Source: Nocardia miyunensis NBRC 108239
GTDB lineage: Bacteria; Actinomycetota; Actinomycetes; Mycobacteriales; Mycobacteriaceae
Assembly: GCF_001613065.1 (NCBI RefSeq)
Contig: NZ_BDBQ01000081.1
Span: 1-64,000 of the forward strand
Reading direction: 5' to 3'
DNA length: 64,000 bases
The position numbers were made by a program, and so were the translations under genes. A model generated the notes under the pieces. It did not search any database. It was not told the origin of the DNA and worked only from the letters and a program-made list of their open reading frames with translations. Of this stretch, positions 34,501-42,103 are shown piece by piece (positions within the stretch are counted from its first letter, which is position 1; each line of letters opens with the position of its first letter).

Positions 34501-35316
34501 TCCACCCCGCAGGCGGAGCGGCCGCGAGCGGTACGGCGGGTCGACGGCGCGATCGAGATCCGGGATGTCGGTTTCCGGTACCGGCCCGAGGACGCCGATG
34601 TGCTGCGGGGCGTCACGCTGCGGATCGAACCCGGGCAGCGGGTCGCGCTGGTGGGTGAGACCGGGGCCGGGAAATCCACGCTGGTCAAACTCCTGGCCCG
34701 TTACTACGACCCGACCGACGGACGAATCCTGGTTGACGGCGACGATATTCGGGAGTTTCAGCTCGAGGACTACCGTAAGCGTCTCGGTGTGGTGCCGCAG
34801 GAGCCGTATCTGTTCGGGGACACCGTCCGCGACGCCATCGCCTACGGTAGGCCGGATGCCGATCCGGCCGAGATCGAGTGGGCGGCAAGGGCAGTCGGCG
34901 CGCACGAGATGATCGCCGCGCTCGACCACGGCTACCACCACCCGATCGGCCCGCAGGGACGCCTGCTGTCCGCCGGACAGCGGCAACTGCTCGCGCTGGC
35001 CCGGGCCCAGCTCGTCGAACCGGACATCCTCATCCTCGACGAGGCCACCGCCTCCCTCGACCTCGCCACCGAGGCCCGGGTCCGCGCGGCCATCGATGTG
35101 CTCACCGCGGGCCGCACCACGATCGTGGTGGCCCACCGCCTCGCGACCGCCGCGGACTCCGACATCGTCGCGGTGATGGTGGGCGGTCGCCTGGCCGAGG
35201 TGGGCCCGCACGCGGAGCTGCTGCGCGCGGACGGCGCCTATGCCGCACTGTGGCAGGCATACGTCGGGGCGACGCGAACCGATGTCGATCGAGAATCGGT
35301 GGCTGGACAGCGCTAG
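31555..35316 (+). CDS. Fused ABC exporter (two TMD-NBD halves), Rv0194-like
   Basis: 1253 residues from a GTG overlapping the monooxygenase stop. Two complete exporter halves, each with six membrane helices and an ATPase domain. Half 1: Walker A G-G-A-G-S-G-K-S near 374, signature L-S-G-G-Q near 476. Half 2: Walker A G-E-T-G-A-G-K-S near 1034, signature L-S-A-G-Q near 1139. The halves are asymmetric. In half 1 the catalytic Glu after Walker B is Asp (L-V-L-D-D-A-T-S) and the Q-loop Gln is Glu; half 2 has a canonical D-E-A-T. Together with the altered signature in half 2, this gives one degenerate and one canonical ATP site, as in heterodimeric exporters. It probably pumps drugs or toxic products out of the cell. 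It converges on the TetR gene with a four-base overlap. Confidence 0.86.
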   Translation: MSQSNSAADRSWWRYLLRRCLAHPRAVTGAAVGAAGSAALTAALPLVVRHVVDSLGDSRVPLAAAVTVLIVIGVVRFGMSMLRRVCSSTLSLGVQFDLRSDLFAALVHMPGREQMTVTTGQVVSRAISDITLIQMFLQLIPVVTGNVALLLGALVLMATMSLPLAVVALVLLPALWIVTRRSQRELFPANWDAQAQAAEVAMRVESAVAGVRVVKGFGQERRETGELEQRARDLFRSRLRVVRITSRFTPAMAALPALGQVFILVLGGLLALHQSISLGTFLAFMTYLGSFVSPVRQFSTLLTVSQQGKASLDRVREVIDAGPRREPTVHTPPVAAAATPRIDLLDVTVRIGDTAVLDHLDLTIPAGRTVALAGGAGSGKSTLTALLPRLIDPDAGVVRLDGVDVRELPQVRGRVAIVFEDTHLMADTIRANVAYGRPEATDEQVWHALYLAAADEFVRRLPDGLDTPIGERGQRLSGGQRQRLALARALITDAPVLVLDDATSAIDAKVEQTIFERIAAEVRRRTTVVVAHRISTLALADEVVILDRGRVAESGTLAELQESGVLFATLFTPPDAAEIGAALRTTTDAVPTEMLWAEPTEYGDETRTLEQMARAFSHHAAGAGGFGRGGGMMISAPPSGDVQQLIDALAPVSGEPDVPESFTRTADPEFSLRRLLRPFARPLLAGLALVALDAIAQILIPVLVRSGIDQGVLVGARDVLLGAAALAAAVVLVDWGISVAQVRVTGRAGERLLFGLRVKTFAQLQRLGLQYYERELGGRIMTRMTTDVDGLSTFLQTGLSTALTSSLTIGGVVVALLVIDAKLALVVLALMPILIAATIWFRRSSVPAYNTARDKVSVVNAYLQENVDNIKVTQAYRREALNQNRFDRLSWEYRDARLRSQTLMAVFFPFIEFLSVVATAAVLAVGVHQVRAGDLSAGTLIAFLLYIDLLFSPIQQLSQVFDSYQQAVVGVDRLGRLFAVEVSTPQAERPRAVRRVDGAIEIRDVGFRYRPEDADVLRGVTLRIEPGQRVALVGETGAGKSTLVKLLARYYDPTDGRILVDGDDIREFQLEDYRKRLGVVPQEPYLFGDTVRDAIAYGRPDADPAEIEWAARAVGAHEMIAALDHGYHHPIGPQGRLLSAGQRQLLALARAQLVEPDILILDEATASLDLATEARVRAAIDVLTAGRTTIVVAHRLATAADSDIVAVMVGGRLAEVGPHAELLRADGAYAALWQAYVGATRTDVDRESVAGQR

Positions 35317-36044
35317 ATCGTCGGCTGTTCCAGGCCGAACGAGCGGATGAGGGCGTTCACCTCGTTCCGGTAGAGCTTTTCGGGGTTGATCGTCTGTGCT
35401 CCGAGGCTGCCGCGAATCTCCAGCGAAACCAGGCCGTGCAGGTGGCCCCAGATGCGCAGGGCGACAGCGATCGCCGCCGGCGGGAGATTCGGGAACTCCG
35501 CGCGGACCTCCTTCACCAGGGCCGGGTCGAAGTCCGACCATTCGAAGTCGTAGTCGGCGTACAGCGATTGCGCCGAAGGCCAGGCGCCCGCGGCCAATTC
35601 GGTGAGCCCCGCGCACACCCGGTGCTCGGCCTCCGGCGCCGCACCGCCCTCCGGCGGCTGGTAGCCCGGCACCGGGTCACCGTAGATGAGCCGGAACCCG
35701 TCGGGATTCGCCAGTGACCATTCACGAAATGCGCAAGCCCACGCCATGATTCGCCCGGCCGCGTCGTCGGGCTCACGGATGTCGCGGGCGGCGATCACCG
35801 TATCGGCCAGCTCGCCGTAGACATCTTGGATCAGGATCGTCACCAGGTCGTCACGGGTGCTGAAGTAGCTGTAGACGGCATTGGCCGTCATCCGCATCTC
35901 TCGCGCGATGGCGCGCAGTGTGATCGCTCCGGGCCCGCCCTCGGCCATGAGCCGCAGAGCGACCTCTTTGATTTCCGCCGTCGTCTCGGTGCGGCGGCGT
36001 TCGCGCCTGGTCGGTGTCGCAGTGGCCACCGCAACATCGTACAT
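35313..36044 (-). CDS. TetR-family transcriptional regulator
   Basis: 243 residues. The N-terminal helix-turn-helix is clear (I-K-E-V-A-L-R-L-M-A-E-G-G-P-G-A-I-T-L-R-A-I then M-T-A-N-A-V-Y-S-Y-F). The C-terminal TetR ligand domain of the W-x-x-F-x-P type includes F-R-L-I-Y-G-D-P and I-W-G-H-L-H-G-L-V-S-L-E. It is divergent from the NAD(P)H-binding protein gene at 36138, with an inverted repeat between them. It may also respond to substrates of the exporter next to it. Alternative starts lie within the first ten codons. Confidence 0.83.
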   Translation of the reverse strand: MYDVAVATATPTRRERRRTETTAEIKEVALRLMAEGGPGAITLRAIAREMRMTANAVYSYFSTRDDLVTILIQDVYGELADTVIAARDIREPDDAAGRIMAWACAFREWSLANPDGFRLIYGDPVPGYQPPEGGAAPEAEHRVCAGLTELAAGAWPSAQSLYADYDFEWSDFDPALVKEVRAEFPNLPPAAIAVALRIWGHLHGLVSLEIRGSLGAQTINPEKLYRNEVNALIRSFGLEQPTI

Positions 36045-36067
36045 CTCCGTGAGAAAAATTTACGTTG

Positions 36068-36098
36068 CGCATAAACTGCACGCCGTAAAGTTTGTGCG
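36068..36098. promoter_or_regulatory. Probable TetR operator
   Basis: CGCATAAACT (36068-36077), 11 bases, then AGTTTGTGCG (36089-36098) form a 10-bp-arm inverted repeat with one mismatch. It is in the 93-bp gap between the TetR gene start (36044, minus) and the oxidoreductase gene start (36138, plus). This is the standard place for an autoregulatory operator. Confidence 0.55.
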
Positions 36099-36137
36099 TA
36101 GCGTCTCTCAACGCTTTCCGACACCTCAGGAGAAATC

Positions 36138-36839
36138 ATGTTCATCGGAGTCATCGGCGCGACCGGCAATATCGGGCAACGCGTGGTCGCCGAGGCCCTG
36201 TCTCGCGGTCACCACGTCCGGGCCTTCACCCGAGCCGCCGCCGCTGTCGATGCCGCACACGAGAATCTGACCTGGGCTGATCTCGACATCTTCGACAGCG
36301 ACGCCGTCGCCGCCCAGCTTCCGGGCCTGGATGTGCTCGTCAGCTGCTACCAGCCCGGCAACGCCGCCAAGGATTTCGAGGACACCGTCACCCGGTCCAT
36401 CGCCGATCCGACCGTCTACGCGAATGCTGCTCGCTCCCTGCTGAAAGCCCTGGAAACCCATCCCCGTACCAGGCTCATCGTGGTGGGGGGCGCAGGCAGC
36501 CTGGAACTCGAACCCGGCCGAGTGGGCGCGGACGACGACCACCAGCTCCGCCGGGACCTCGAAAGCCTCGGCCTACCAGCCGATTACGCGGTCGCGGTGC
36601 GTGGACACCGGGACGCCCTGAATGTGCTGCGCGTCTCGAATCGCCGCTGGACCTACTTCAGCCCGGCCGAACTGATCGCGCCCGGCGAGCGCACCGGCCG
36701 CTTCCGCATCGGCGAGGACCGGCGAATAGTCGACGCCGACGGCCACAGCCGCATCTCCATCGAGGACGCCGCGGTGGCCCTGATCGACGAAGCCGAACTT
36801 CCCCGTTTCGTACAACGCCGATTCACGATCGGCTACTAG
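36138..36839 (+). CDS. NAD(P)H-binding oxidoreductase, atypical SDR (NmrA/YwnB-like)
   Basis: 233 residues, ATG with AGGAG upstream. The N terminus F-I-G-V-I-G-A-T-G-N-I-G is the dinucleotide-binding loop of atypical short-chain dehydrogenases. Then come L-D-V-L-V-S-C-Y-Q-P-G and L-I-V-V-G-G-A-G-S-L. The catalytic Y-x-x-x-K pattern is not evident, as in many NmrA-like or anthranilate-type sensors, so it may be a redox sensor or a reductase of an unknown substrate. Divergent from and probably controlled by the TetR regulator at 35313-36044. Confidence 0.78.
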   Translation: MFIGVIGATGNIGQRVVAEALSRGHHVRAFTRAAAAVDAAHENLTWADLDIFDSDAVAAQLPGLDVLVSCYQPGNAAKDFEDTVTRSIADPTVYANAARSLLKALETHPRTRLIVVGGAGSLELEPGRVGADDDHQLRRDLESLGLPADYAVAVRGHRDALNVLRVSNRRWTYFSPAELIAPGERTGRFRIGEDRRIVDADGHSRISIEDAAVALIDEAELPRFVQRRFTIGY

Positions 36840-37022
36840 CCGGGGCGCGGCCGGGCGCGGATTCGGCGCTGTAACACTATGTGCACGAGTGGGTTTCGGC
36901 CCCGCTGGGCCTCGAGCACGGGCCTTGCGCGAGGCTGGGCTGATCGGTCTCCGCTGAGGATGACGCGGCTGGTCACGCTCAGCTCGACCTGCCCGTAGTA
37001 CGCGACCACGTCGACCGTTCGA

Positions 37023-38234
37023 TCAGAAGTACGTGCCGGAGAACGGGGCCGATCCGGTGGCGAACAGGTCTTCTGCGTGTTCCAGTGCCCCACTGCGTAT
37101 TTCGGTCACCCGACCGGCGAGGGACAGGGCCTGCCAGGTGGATCCGCCCAGGTATACCGCGGCGAGTGCGGAGACGTCGGTTGCGAGGTCGGCCGGGGCG
37201 TCGACACGATCGGCTCCCTCGGCGGAGATCCGGTAGTTGCCGGTGTTGGCGGGTAGGAGGGGATCGGTGACGGACAGGACCAGGGGGTCGCTGTCGCGGT
37301 AGCCGCGCCGGGCCAGGGCTGCGCGAACGTCCACCAGACGCAGCCAGGTCTCGTCGTGGACGCCGGTCACCTCGACCACTCGCTCATCGGCGAACAGGTG
37401 GCGGATCGGGGTGTCCAGGGGCATGAAGGGAAAGACGATGCGGTCGACGATGTCGAGCGAGAGCAGGTGCCGCAGCAGACCGAGGTAAGCGGTCGTGCTG
37501 GTGGCCACCCAGTCGTCGACGACGATGGCGCGCTGTGGATTTCGCGGCCAGCCCGTGGAGTCGGCCGCGTGGTAGCGCACGAAGCCGTCCTCGTCTCCCA
37601 GCTCGCCGTGCACCACGGTCCAGCCCGTATCGCCAGTGGCCAATTCGTGGAACCGCCACCAGTACGACGGCCGGTCGATCGCGCCGGTCCACGATATCCG
37701 TTCGGGCGCATAGATTTTCGCCAATTCCTGCCACCGGTCGATGGGATCGAGGTAGCGCACCGGACCTGCCTGGGGCACGGTGTCCCGCAGGCCAGCACGT
37801 CGGCGATCCAATGCCACACCGGCGTACGAGCTCGCCACCCCGTAGCCGAAGCGTTCGTAGATCCCGCCCTGGGTCGCGCGCAGCGTCGCGACGATCTCCC
37901 CGCGAGCGGCGATATCGGACAGTTGGCGGCGCAGCAGCGCGCTCACCACGCCGCGGCGCGTGTGGGTCGGCAGGACGCCCACGTGGGTGACCGCGGCGTG
38001 CGGCACCCGCTGCCCGCCCGGCACCACCAGCCAGCTGGTGTAGGCGTCGACGGCGCCGACCAACTGTCCGTCGAGCCGCGCGCCCAACGTACGGCCCGGT
38101 TCGACCAGCCCGTCGGCGTCCGGCGACAACGGCGACAGGCCGACCATCGCGGTGCGGAATATCGCTCCGGCGGCGCGCACGTCGTCCGCACTCGTCAGCG
38201 TTTCCAGTTCGAGGCGGGCCGGGTCGGTCGTCAC
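37023..38234 (-). CDS. GNAT-family N-acetyltransferase, Eis-like
   Basis: 403 residues from a GTG with GAAGGAGA just upstream; longer in-frame starts lack a ribosome site and overlap unrelated sequence. The acetyl-CoA-binding segment V-T-H-V-G-V-L-P-T-H-T-R-R-G-V-V-S-A-L is at about residue 90. The three-part Eis architecture (GNAT, GNAT, sterol-carrier-like) fits the length, and the final residue is Phe, as required by Eis, whose terminal carboxylate acts in catalysis. Eis enzymes acetylate aminoglycosides and lysine residues. It is downstream of the IclR gene on the same strand. Confidence 0.8.
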   Translation of the reverse strand: MTTDPARLELETLTSADDVRAAGAIFRTAMVGLSPLSPDADGLVEPGRTLGARLDGQLVGAVDAYTSWLVVPGGQRVPHAAVTHVGVLPTHTRRGVVSALLRRQLSDIAARGEIVATLRATQGGIYERFGYGVASSYAGVALDRRRAGLRDTVPQAGPVRYLDPIDRWQELAKIYAPERISWTGAIDRPSYWWRFHELATGDTGWTVVHGELGDEDGFVRYHAADSTGWPRNPQRAIVVDDWVATSTTAYLGLLRHLLSLDIVDRIVFPFMPLDTPIRHLFADERVVEVTGVHDETWLRLVDVRAALARRGYRDSDPLVLSVTDPLLPANTGNYRISAEGADRVDAPADLATDVSALAAVYLGGSTWQALSLAGRVTEIRSGALEHAEDLFATGSAPFSGTYF

Positions 38235-38316
38235 TGTGTCTCCTTCGGGTGTCGGGTGATCGGAGCCTGCACGCACCGAGTTGGGCCGTTGGGGGCGGCC
38301 AGCCGGTCCCGACATC

Positions 38317-38443
38317 ACGCGGCGTCGCCCAGTCGAACTCGAGGCTTCCGCCTCTGGACAGTGTGGTGTTCATCCGGAACGCGACACCGCCCGGGTCGGC
38401 GATCCGACATTACCGATGCTCAATAGGTGATGGCAGGATGGTC
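38317..38443. repeat. Block A of a duplicated iclR 3' flank (partner at 47455-47572)
   Basis: This stretch covers the last codons of the iclR gene and the following about 100 bp. It aligns with 47455-47572. Shared landmarks are ACGCGGCG, CGCCCAG, CTCGAG, CTTCCGCC, GTGTTC, CGCCCG, GATGGC and GGATGGTC in the same order. On the minus strand it encodes N-T-T-L-S-R-G-G-S-L-E-F-D-W-A-T-P-R, compared with N-T-T-P-P-G-A-E-D-S-S-W-A-S-P-R at the partner. Hence an old duplication of this flank. Confidence 0.6.
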
Positions 38444-39208
38444 GGCGGGTGCGCCGCCTTCCCGCAGGATGGCGTCGCCGATCGCGGACGCGGTGACGCG
38501 CGCCAGATCGGCGAGAAACGGAATCCGTTCGGGGATCATCAATTCGGTGGTGCCGCGCAGCGCGAGGGCGAAGCGGGCATGACCGTCCGGACCGAGAACG
38601 GGCACCGCGATGATCCGGAAGCCCCACTCGGTCTGCTCGTCATTGATGGCATAGCCGGTCCGGCGGGCGAGTTCGAGTTCCGCGGCCAGCTCGTCGGGGT
38701 TCTGCGGCGTACGTTCGGTTCCGCGGTCGTAGGACAGCTGCGCCAGATCCTCGCGCGTCGTCGGCGACCAGGCGAGCAGAGCCTTGCCGAGGGCACTGGC
38801 GTGCAGCGGGAACCGCACCTCGGACAGGTTGTGGCCGTGTGCCTCTCGCCACCTGGTGAATGCCAGATTGATGGCGTCGCTGCCGTGCCGCACGGCGATG
38901 GAGACCGCCGTGCCGGTTTCGATCCCGAGCTGTTCGAGGTGTGGTTCGGCCAGATAGATGCGGTGCCGCCGGTAAGCCAGATGCCCGTACTCCGCGAGTG
39001 CCACACCCAGGCGGTACCGCCCGGTTCCGGTGTCCTGCTCGACGAATTGCGAGTCCAGCAGCGCCCGCAGCAGCCGGTGTGTGGTGCTCATCGGCAGATC
39101 CTGCATCCGGGCGATATCGGTGACGCCGAGTTCGCTATCGCCTTGGAAGCAACGCAATACGGCGAGCGCGCGTGCGACCGTCTGCAGGCCCGAGCCGTCC
39201 ACCGCCAC
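38420..39208 (-). CDS. IclR-family transcriptional regulator
   Basis: 262 residues from the GTG preceded by AAAGGA; a longer frame to 39367 exists but lacks a ribosome site and would cover the operator sites. The winged helix reads L-G-V-T-D-I-A-R-M-Q-D-L-P-M-S-T-T-H-R-L-L-R-A-L. The effector domain has H-A-S-A-L-G-K-A-L-L-A, G-Y-A-I-N-D-E-Q, and I-A-V-P-V-L-G-P-D-G, all as in IclR proteins. It is divergent from the AKR-monooxygenase-importer operon starting at 39511. Twin palindromes between them suggest that it controls that operon and itself. Confidence 0.84.
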   Translation of the reverse strand: MAVDGSGLQTVARALAVLRCFQGDSELGVTDIARMQDLPMSTTHRLLRALLDSQFVEQDTGTGRYRLGVALAEYGHLAYRRHRIYLAEPHLEQLGIETGTAVSIAVRHGSDAINLAFTRWREAHGHNLSEVRFPLHASALGKALLAWSPTTREDLAQLSYDRGTERTPQNPDELAAELELARRTGYAINDEQTEWGFRIIAVPVLGPDGHARFALALRGTTELMIPERIPFLADLARVTASAIGDAILREGGAPADHPAITY

Positions 39209-39270
39209 CTGTAGTCCTTTCCCGCCTTCGGCACGATCATCGGGGCGACGCTCCGCTACGACGCAGTAGG

Positions 39271-39285
39271 TTCCGGATATCGGAA
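39271..39285. promoter_or_regulatory. Operator half of a pair: TTCCG-N5-CGGAA, site 1
   Basis: TTCCG GATAT CGGAA, a perfect palindrome 63 bp in front of the iclR start. A second copy of the same pattern lies at 39389-39405. The form resembles known IclR-family boxes. Confidence 0.5.
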
Positions 39286-39388
39286 TCACATCGTGGCACA
39301 GGTTCGCATGACACACAATGAGATCGGCGATAAGTGCATTCCAGATGGATTCGACCGGCCGAAGCATATCGATGGCCGTGTGTCAATT

Positions 39389-39405
39389 ATTCCGTGCATC
39401 GGAAT
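39389..39405. promoter_or_regulatory. Operator half of a pair: ATTCCG-N5-CGGAAT, site 2
   Basis: ATTCCG TGCAT CGGAAT, a perfect palindrome about 105 bp before the AKR start at 39511. It lies inside a larger region flanked by TGTCA and TGACA. Same core as site 1, so the two probably bind the IclR protein cooperatively. Confidence 0.55.
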
Positions 39406-39510
39406 GACATGTGTTGTCTGAGGATGTGCTGATCCATACGCTCGGCGATGTTCGTCCTCGGAGTCCGTTCCGACCCACCGGTCGATCCGGAATCAACGTG
39501 AAAGAAGCCG

Positions 39511-40584
39511 ATGTCCGCACCTGCCGCCGCGTCCTCTCCCGCTGTCACAGCGGGGCGCCCACCGTCGAAAACCGTGCTCCACGAGGGCTATCGCACCGTC
39601 GGGCGGTCCGGTCTGGTGGTCTCCGAGGTGGGTATCGGGGCGAGCACCTTCGGTCGCAGCGGGATGGTGGCCGATACTCAGACGGCGGTGGACCGCATCG
39701 TCGGGCGGGCGCTGGATCTCGGGATCACCTACTTCGATGTCGCCGACGTCTACGGTGACCAACCGGGGCAGAGCGAGACCATGCTCGGCAAAGCGCTTGG
39801 GCCACACCGTGATCGGGTCGTCATCGGCTCGAAGTTCGGAATCGGTGTGAACGGGCTCAACGGGCCGGACTGGGGCGTTCGCGGGTCGCGGCGATACGTG
39901 CGGCTCGCGGTGGAGTCCTCGCTGCGCCGACTCGGCACGGACTGGATCGACCTGTACCAGATCCACACTCCCGACGAGATCACCCCGGTCGAGGAAACCC
40001 TCTCGGTGCTCGACGATCTCGTGCGGGAGGGGAAGATCCGATACGCGGGGACTTCCAATTTCGCCGCCTGGCAGATCGCCGACGCGGAGTACGTGGCCAG
40101 GATCAACGGCCTGACCCGGTTCGTCTCTGCCACAAACGAATACAATCTGCTCTGGCGTGAACCGGAAAAGGAGTTGCTGCCCGCGCTGGCCGCGTACGGA
40201 CTGGGATTCTTCCCCTACTTCCCACTGCAGAACGGGCTGCTGACCGGAAAATACCGCCGGGACTTCGCTCCGGCCGAGGCGAAGATCACCAATCTCAAGA
40301 AGCATCTGCTCCTCGCCGCGCCGTGGGATGCCATCGATCGCTACCTCGAATTCGCAAGGGAGCGTGAGCTTTCCCCTACGGCTCTGGCATTCGGCTGGCT
40401 TCTGGCGCACGATCCGGTGTCCAGCGTGATCGCGGGGGTGACCCGGCCGGAGCAGTTGGACGAGAACCTCGGCGCGGCGCGGTGGCGGCCGACGCCCGCG
40501 GAATTCGCGGAACTGTCCGCGCTGTTCCGCGGCGACCTCAGCGGCGCACCGGGACAGGTCACGGGGGCCGTCACCACCGCCTGA
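39511..40584 (+). CDS. Aldo/keto reductase
   Basis: 357 residues, ATG preceded by GTGAAAGAAG. It has Y-R-T-V-G-R-S-G-L-V-V-S-E, F-D-V-A-D-V-Y-G with the catalytic Asp and Tyr, G-S-K-F-G with Lys, W-I-D-L-Y-Q-I-H, G-T-S-N-F and the NADPH-binding region V-I-A-G-V-T-R-P-E-Q-L near the end. First gene of the operon that continues with two monooxygenases and an SsuCAB-like importer. Probably reduces carbonyl products of C-S or C-N bond cleavage. Divergent from iclR. Confidence 0.84.
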   Translation: MSAPAAASSPAVTAGRPPSKTVLHEGYRTVGRSGLVVSEVGIGASTFGRSGMVADTQTAVDRIVGRALDLGITYFDVADVYGDQPGQSETMLGKALGPHRDRVVIGSKFGIGVNGLNGPDWGVRGSRRYVRLAVESSLRRLGTDWIDLYQIHTPDEITPVEETLSVLDDLVREGKIRYAGTSNFAAWQIADAEYVARINGLTRFVSATNEYNLLWREPEKELLPALAAYGLGFFPYFPLQNGLLTGKYRRDFAPAEAKITNLKKHLLLAAPWDAIDRYLEFARERELSPTALAFGWLLAHDPVSSVIAGVTRPEQLDENLGAARWRPTPAEFAELSALFRGDLSGAPGQVTGAVTTA

Positions 40585-40636
40585 GCATTGCCGCGCCTGT
40601 CCACAGCATTCGTCTCCACTTCCCAAAGGTGTTCAC

Positions 40637-42100
40637 ATGACCGCAGATTCGGGCGCGCCCCGGAGCCTTCATCTGGGCTACATGTATTGGTCGAACGGTA
40701 CGCATCCGGCCGGCTGGCGGCTTCCGGAGGCGGTGCACGACCGCGGCTTCGACGCCCGGTACATCACCGAGCTGGCGCAGATCGCGGAGCGCGGGAAGTT
40801 CGATTTCTTCTTCTTCGGTGACCGGCTCGCGACGGGACCGGAGTACCAGCTCAGCAACACCTCGGTGCTCTCGCGCATCGAACCGTTCACCGCCGCAGGC
40901 TATATCGCGACACTGACCAGACGAATCGGCATCGTCGTCACCGCGAACCCCACCTATTACGAGCCGTTCAACCTGGCCCGGCTGACCGCCTCGCTGGACC
41001 ACATCTGCGCGGGCCGGGCGTCCTGGAACATCGTGACCGGCGCCGACGGCCGCGCGGCGGGCAACTACAGCCGATCCGAACACGGTGACGCGACAGCACG
41101 TTACGACCGAGCCGACGAATTCGTGAGCGTCGTGCGCCGCCTCTGGGACAGCTGGGAGGACGACGCGTTCATCCGCGACGCGGCAACCGGTGAATTCGTG
41201 GACGGCGACAAGATCCACCCGGTGAACCACGTCGGCGCGGCCTTCCGGATTCGGGGCCCGCTGAACGTCGCCCGGCCGCCGCAGGGACATCCCGTGGTAC
41301 TGCATGCCGGAACCTCCGATCGCTCACGCGATCTCGGGGCCCGCGAGGCCGATGTGCTGTTCGCGGCCGCCACCACCATCGAGCATGGCAGGGATTACTC
41401 CGCGGATATCCGCCGCCGCGCAGCGGAATTCGGCCGTGATCCGTCCCGCATCGCCATCCTGCCCGGCCTCACCCCGATCGTGGCGGCCACCCGGCAGCAG
41501 GCTCGCGTGCTGTACGACAGGCTCAACGCGCTGATCATTCTGGACGACGACATCCGTTTCGGCGGAAGGGATCCCGGACACTGGACGCCGGGACCGGCCA
41601 CGGCCGGTCGGCAAGCGCAGGGGGAGGGCTACCGGAATCTGGGCGCATTGTCCCAGCGAGTGCGCGTGGACCTCACCGGAGCCGAACTGGCCGACCCCAT
41701 CGGGCCGGACACGGCCGCGGCGCTGAATCCGGTGGGCCGCGCGCTGCTGGACACCGTCGCGGCGCGGACGGGACGATCGGTGGGCGGGCAGGACCCGCTG
41801 ACGATCCGGGATCTGCTGTACGCGCACATCGTCGGAGGCCACGTGGTCGTCGGCGACCCGAACGATATCGCCGACTACATCCAGGCCTGGTTCGAAGCGG
41901 GCGCCTCGGACGGCTTCAACATCCAATCCGCTTTTCTCACAGAGCAATTGGAGACATTCGTCGAGCTGGTCGTCCCGGAGCTCCAGCGCAGGGGACTGTT
42001 CCGCCGCGAGTACACCGGCCGCACCCTGCGCGAACATCTGGGGCTGGAGCGTCCGGTGAACCACTGGGCGCAGGCCGACACATCTGCCGAAGGACGGTGA
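40637..42100 (+). CDS. LLM-class flavin-dependent monooxygenase, NtaA/SnaA/DszA family
   Basis: 487 residues, ATG with AAAGGTG upstream. Motifs: L-H-L-G-Y-M-Y-W-S-N-G-T-H, F-F-F-G-D-R-L-A-T, T-A-N-P-T-Y-Y-E-P-F-N-L-A-R, L-D-H-I-C-A-G-R, W-N-I-V-T-G, P-V-V-L-H-A-G-T-S, V-V-V-G-D-P-N-D-I-A and S-D-G-F-N-I-Q. The F-G-D-R-L and T-Y-Y-[ED]-P variants are shared with the next gene, so these two form a distinct subgroup within the window. A glycine/alanine-rich insertion around residues 310-340 makes it longer than its relatives. Uses FMNH2; substrate unknown. Confidence 0.85.
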   Translation: MTADSGAPRSLHLGYMYWSNGTHPAGWRLPEAVHDRGFDARYITELAQIAERGKFDFFFFGDRLATGPEYQLSNTSVLSRIEPFTAAGYIATLTRRIGIVVTANPTYYEPFNLARLTASLDHICAGRASWNIVTGADGRAAGNYSRSEHGDATARYDRADEFVSVVRRLWDSWEDDAFIRDAATGEFVDGDKIHPVNHVGAAFRIRGPLNVARPPQGHPVVLHAGTSDRSRDLGAREADVLFAAATTIEHGRDYSADIRRRAAEFGRDPSRIAILPGLTPIVAATRQQARVLYDRLNALIILDDDIRFGGRDPGHWTPGPATAGRQAQGEGYRNLGALSQRVRVDLTGAELADPIGPDTAAALNPVGRALLDTVAARTGRSVGGQDPLTIRDLLYAHIVGGHVVVGDPNDIADYIQAWFEAGASDGFNIQSAFLTEQLETFVELVVPELQRRGLFRREYTGRTLREHLGLERPVNHWAQADTSAEGR

Positions 42101-42103
42101 CCG

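Noticed and set aside
36836..37093. 85-codon minus-strand frame between the oxidoreductase and Eis-like genes
   Set aside because: It overlaps the end of the Eis-like gene, has no ribosome site and no recognisable family, so I treat the 183-bp gap as non-coding.
38234..38373. Upstream extension of the Eis-like gene and a 329-codon frame starting M-N-T-T-L-S
   Set aside because: The Eis-like start with a ribosome site is at 38234. The N-T-T-L-S segment is part of the duplicated iclR flank and runs on only as a shadow of the acetyltransferase gene, so I report it as a repeat and not as a gene.
39209..39367. Longer IclR start at 39367
   Set aside because: It would add 53 residues with no IclR resemblance, lacks a ribosome site, and would place the TTCCG-N5-CGGAA site inside the coding region.
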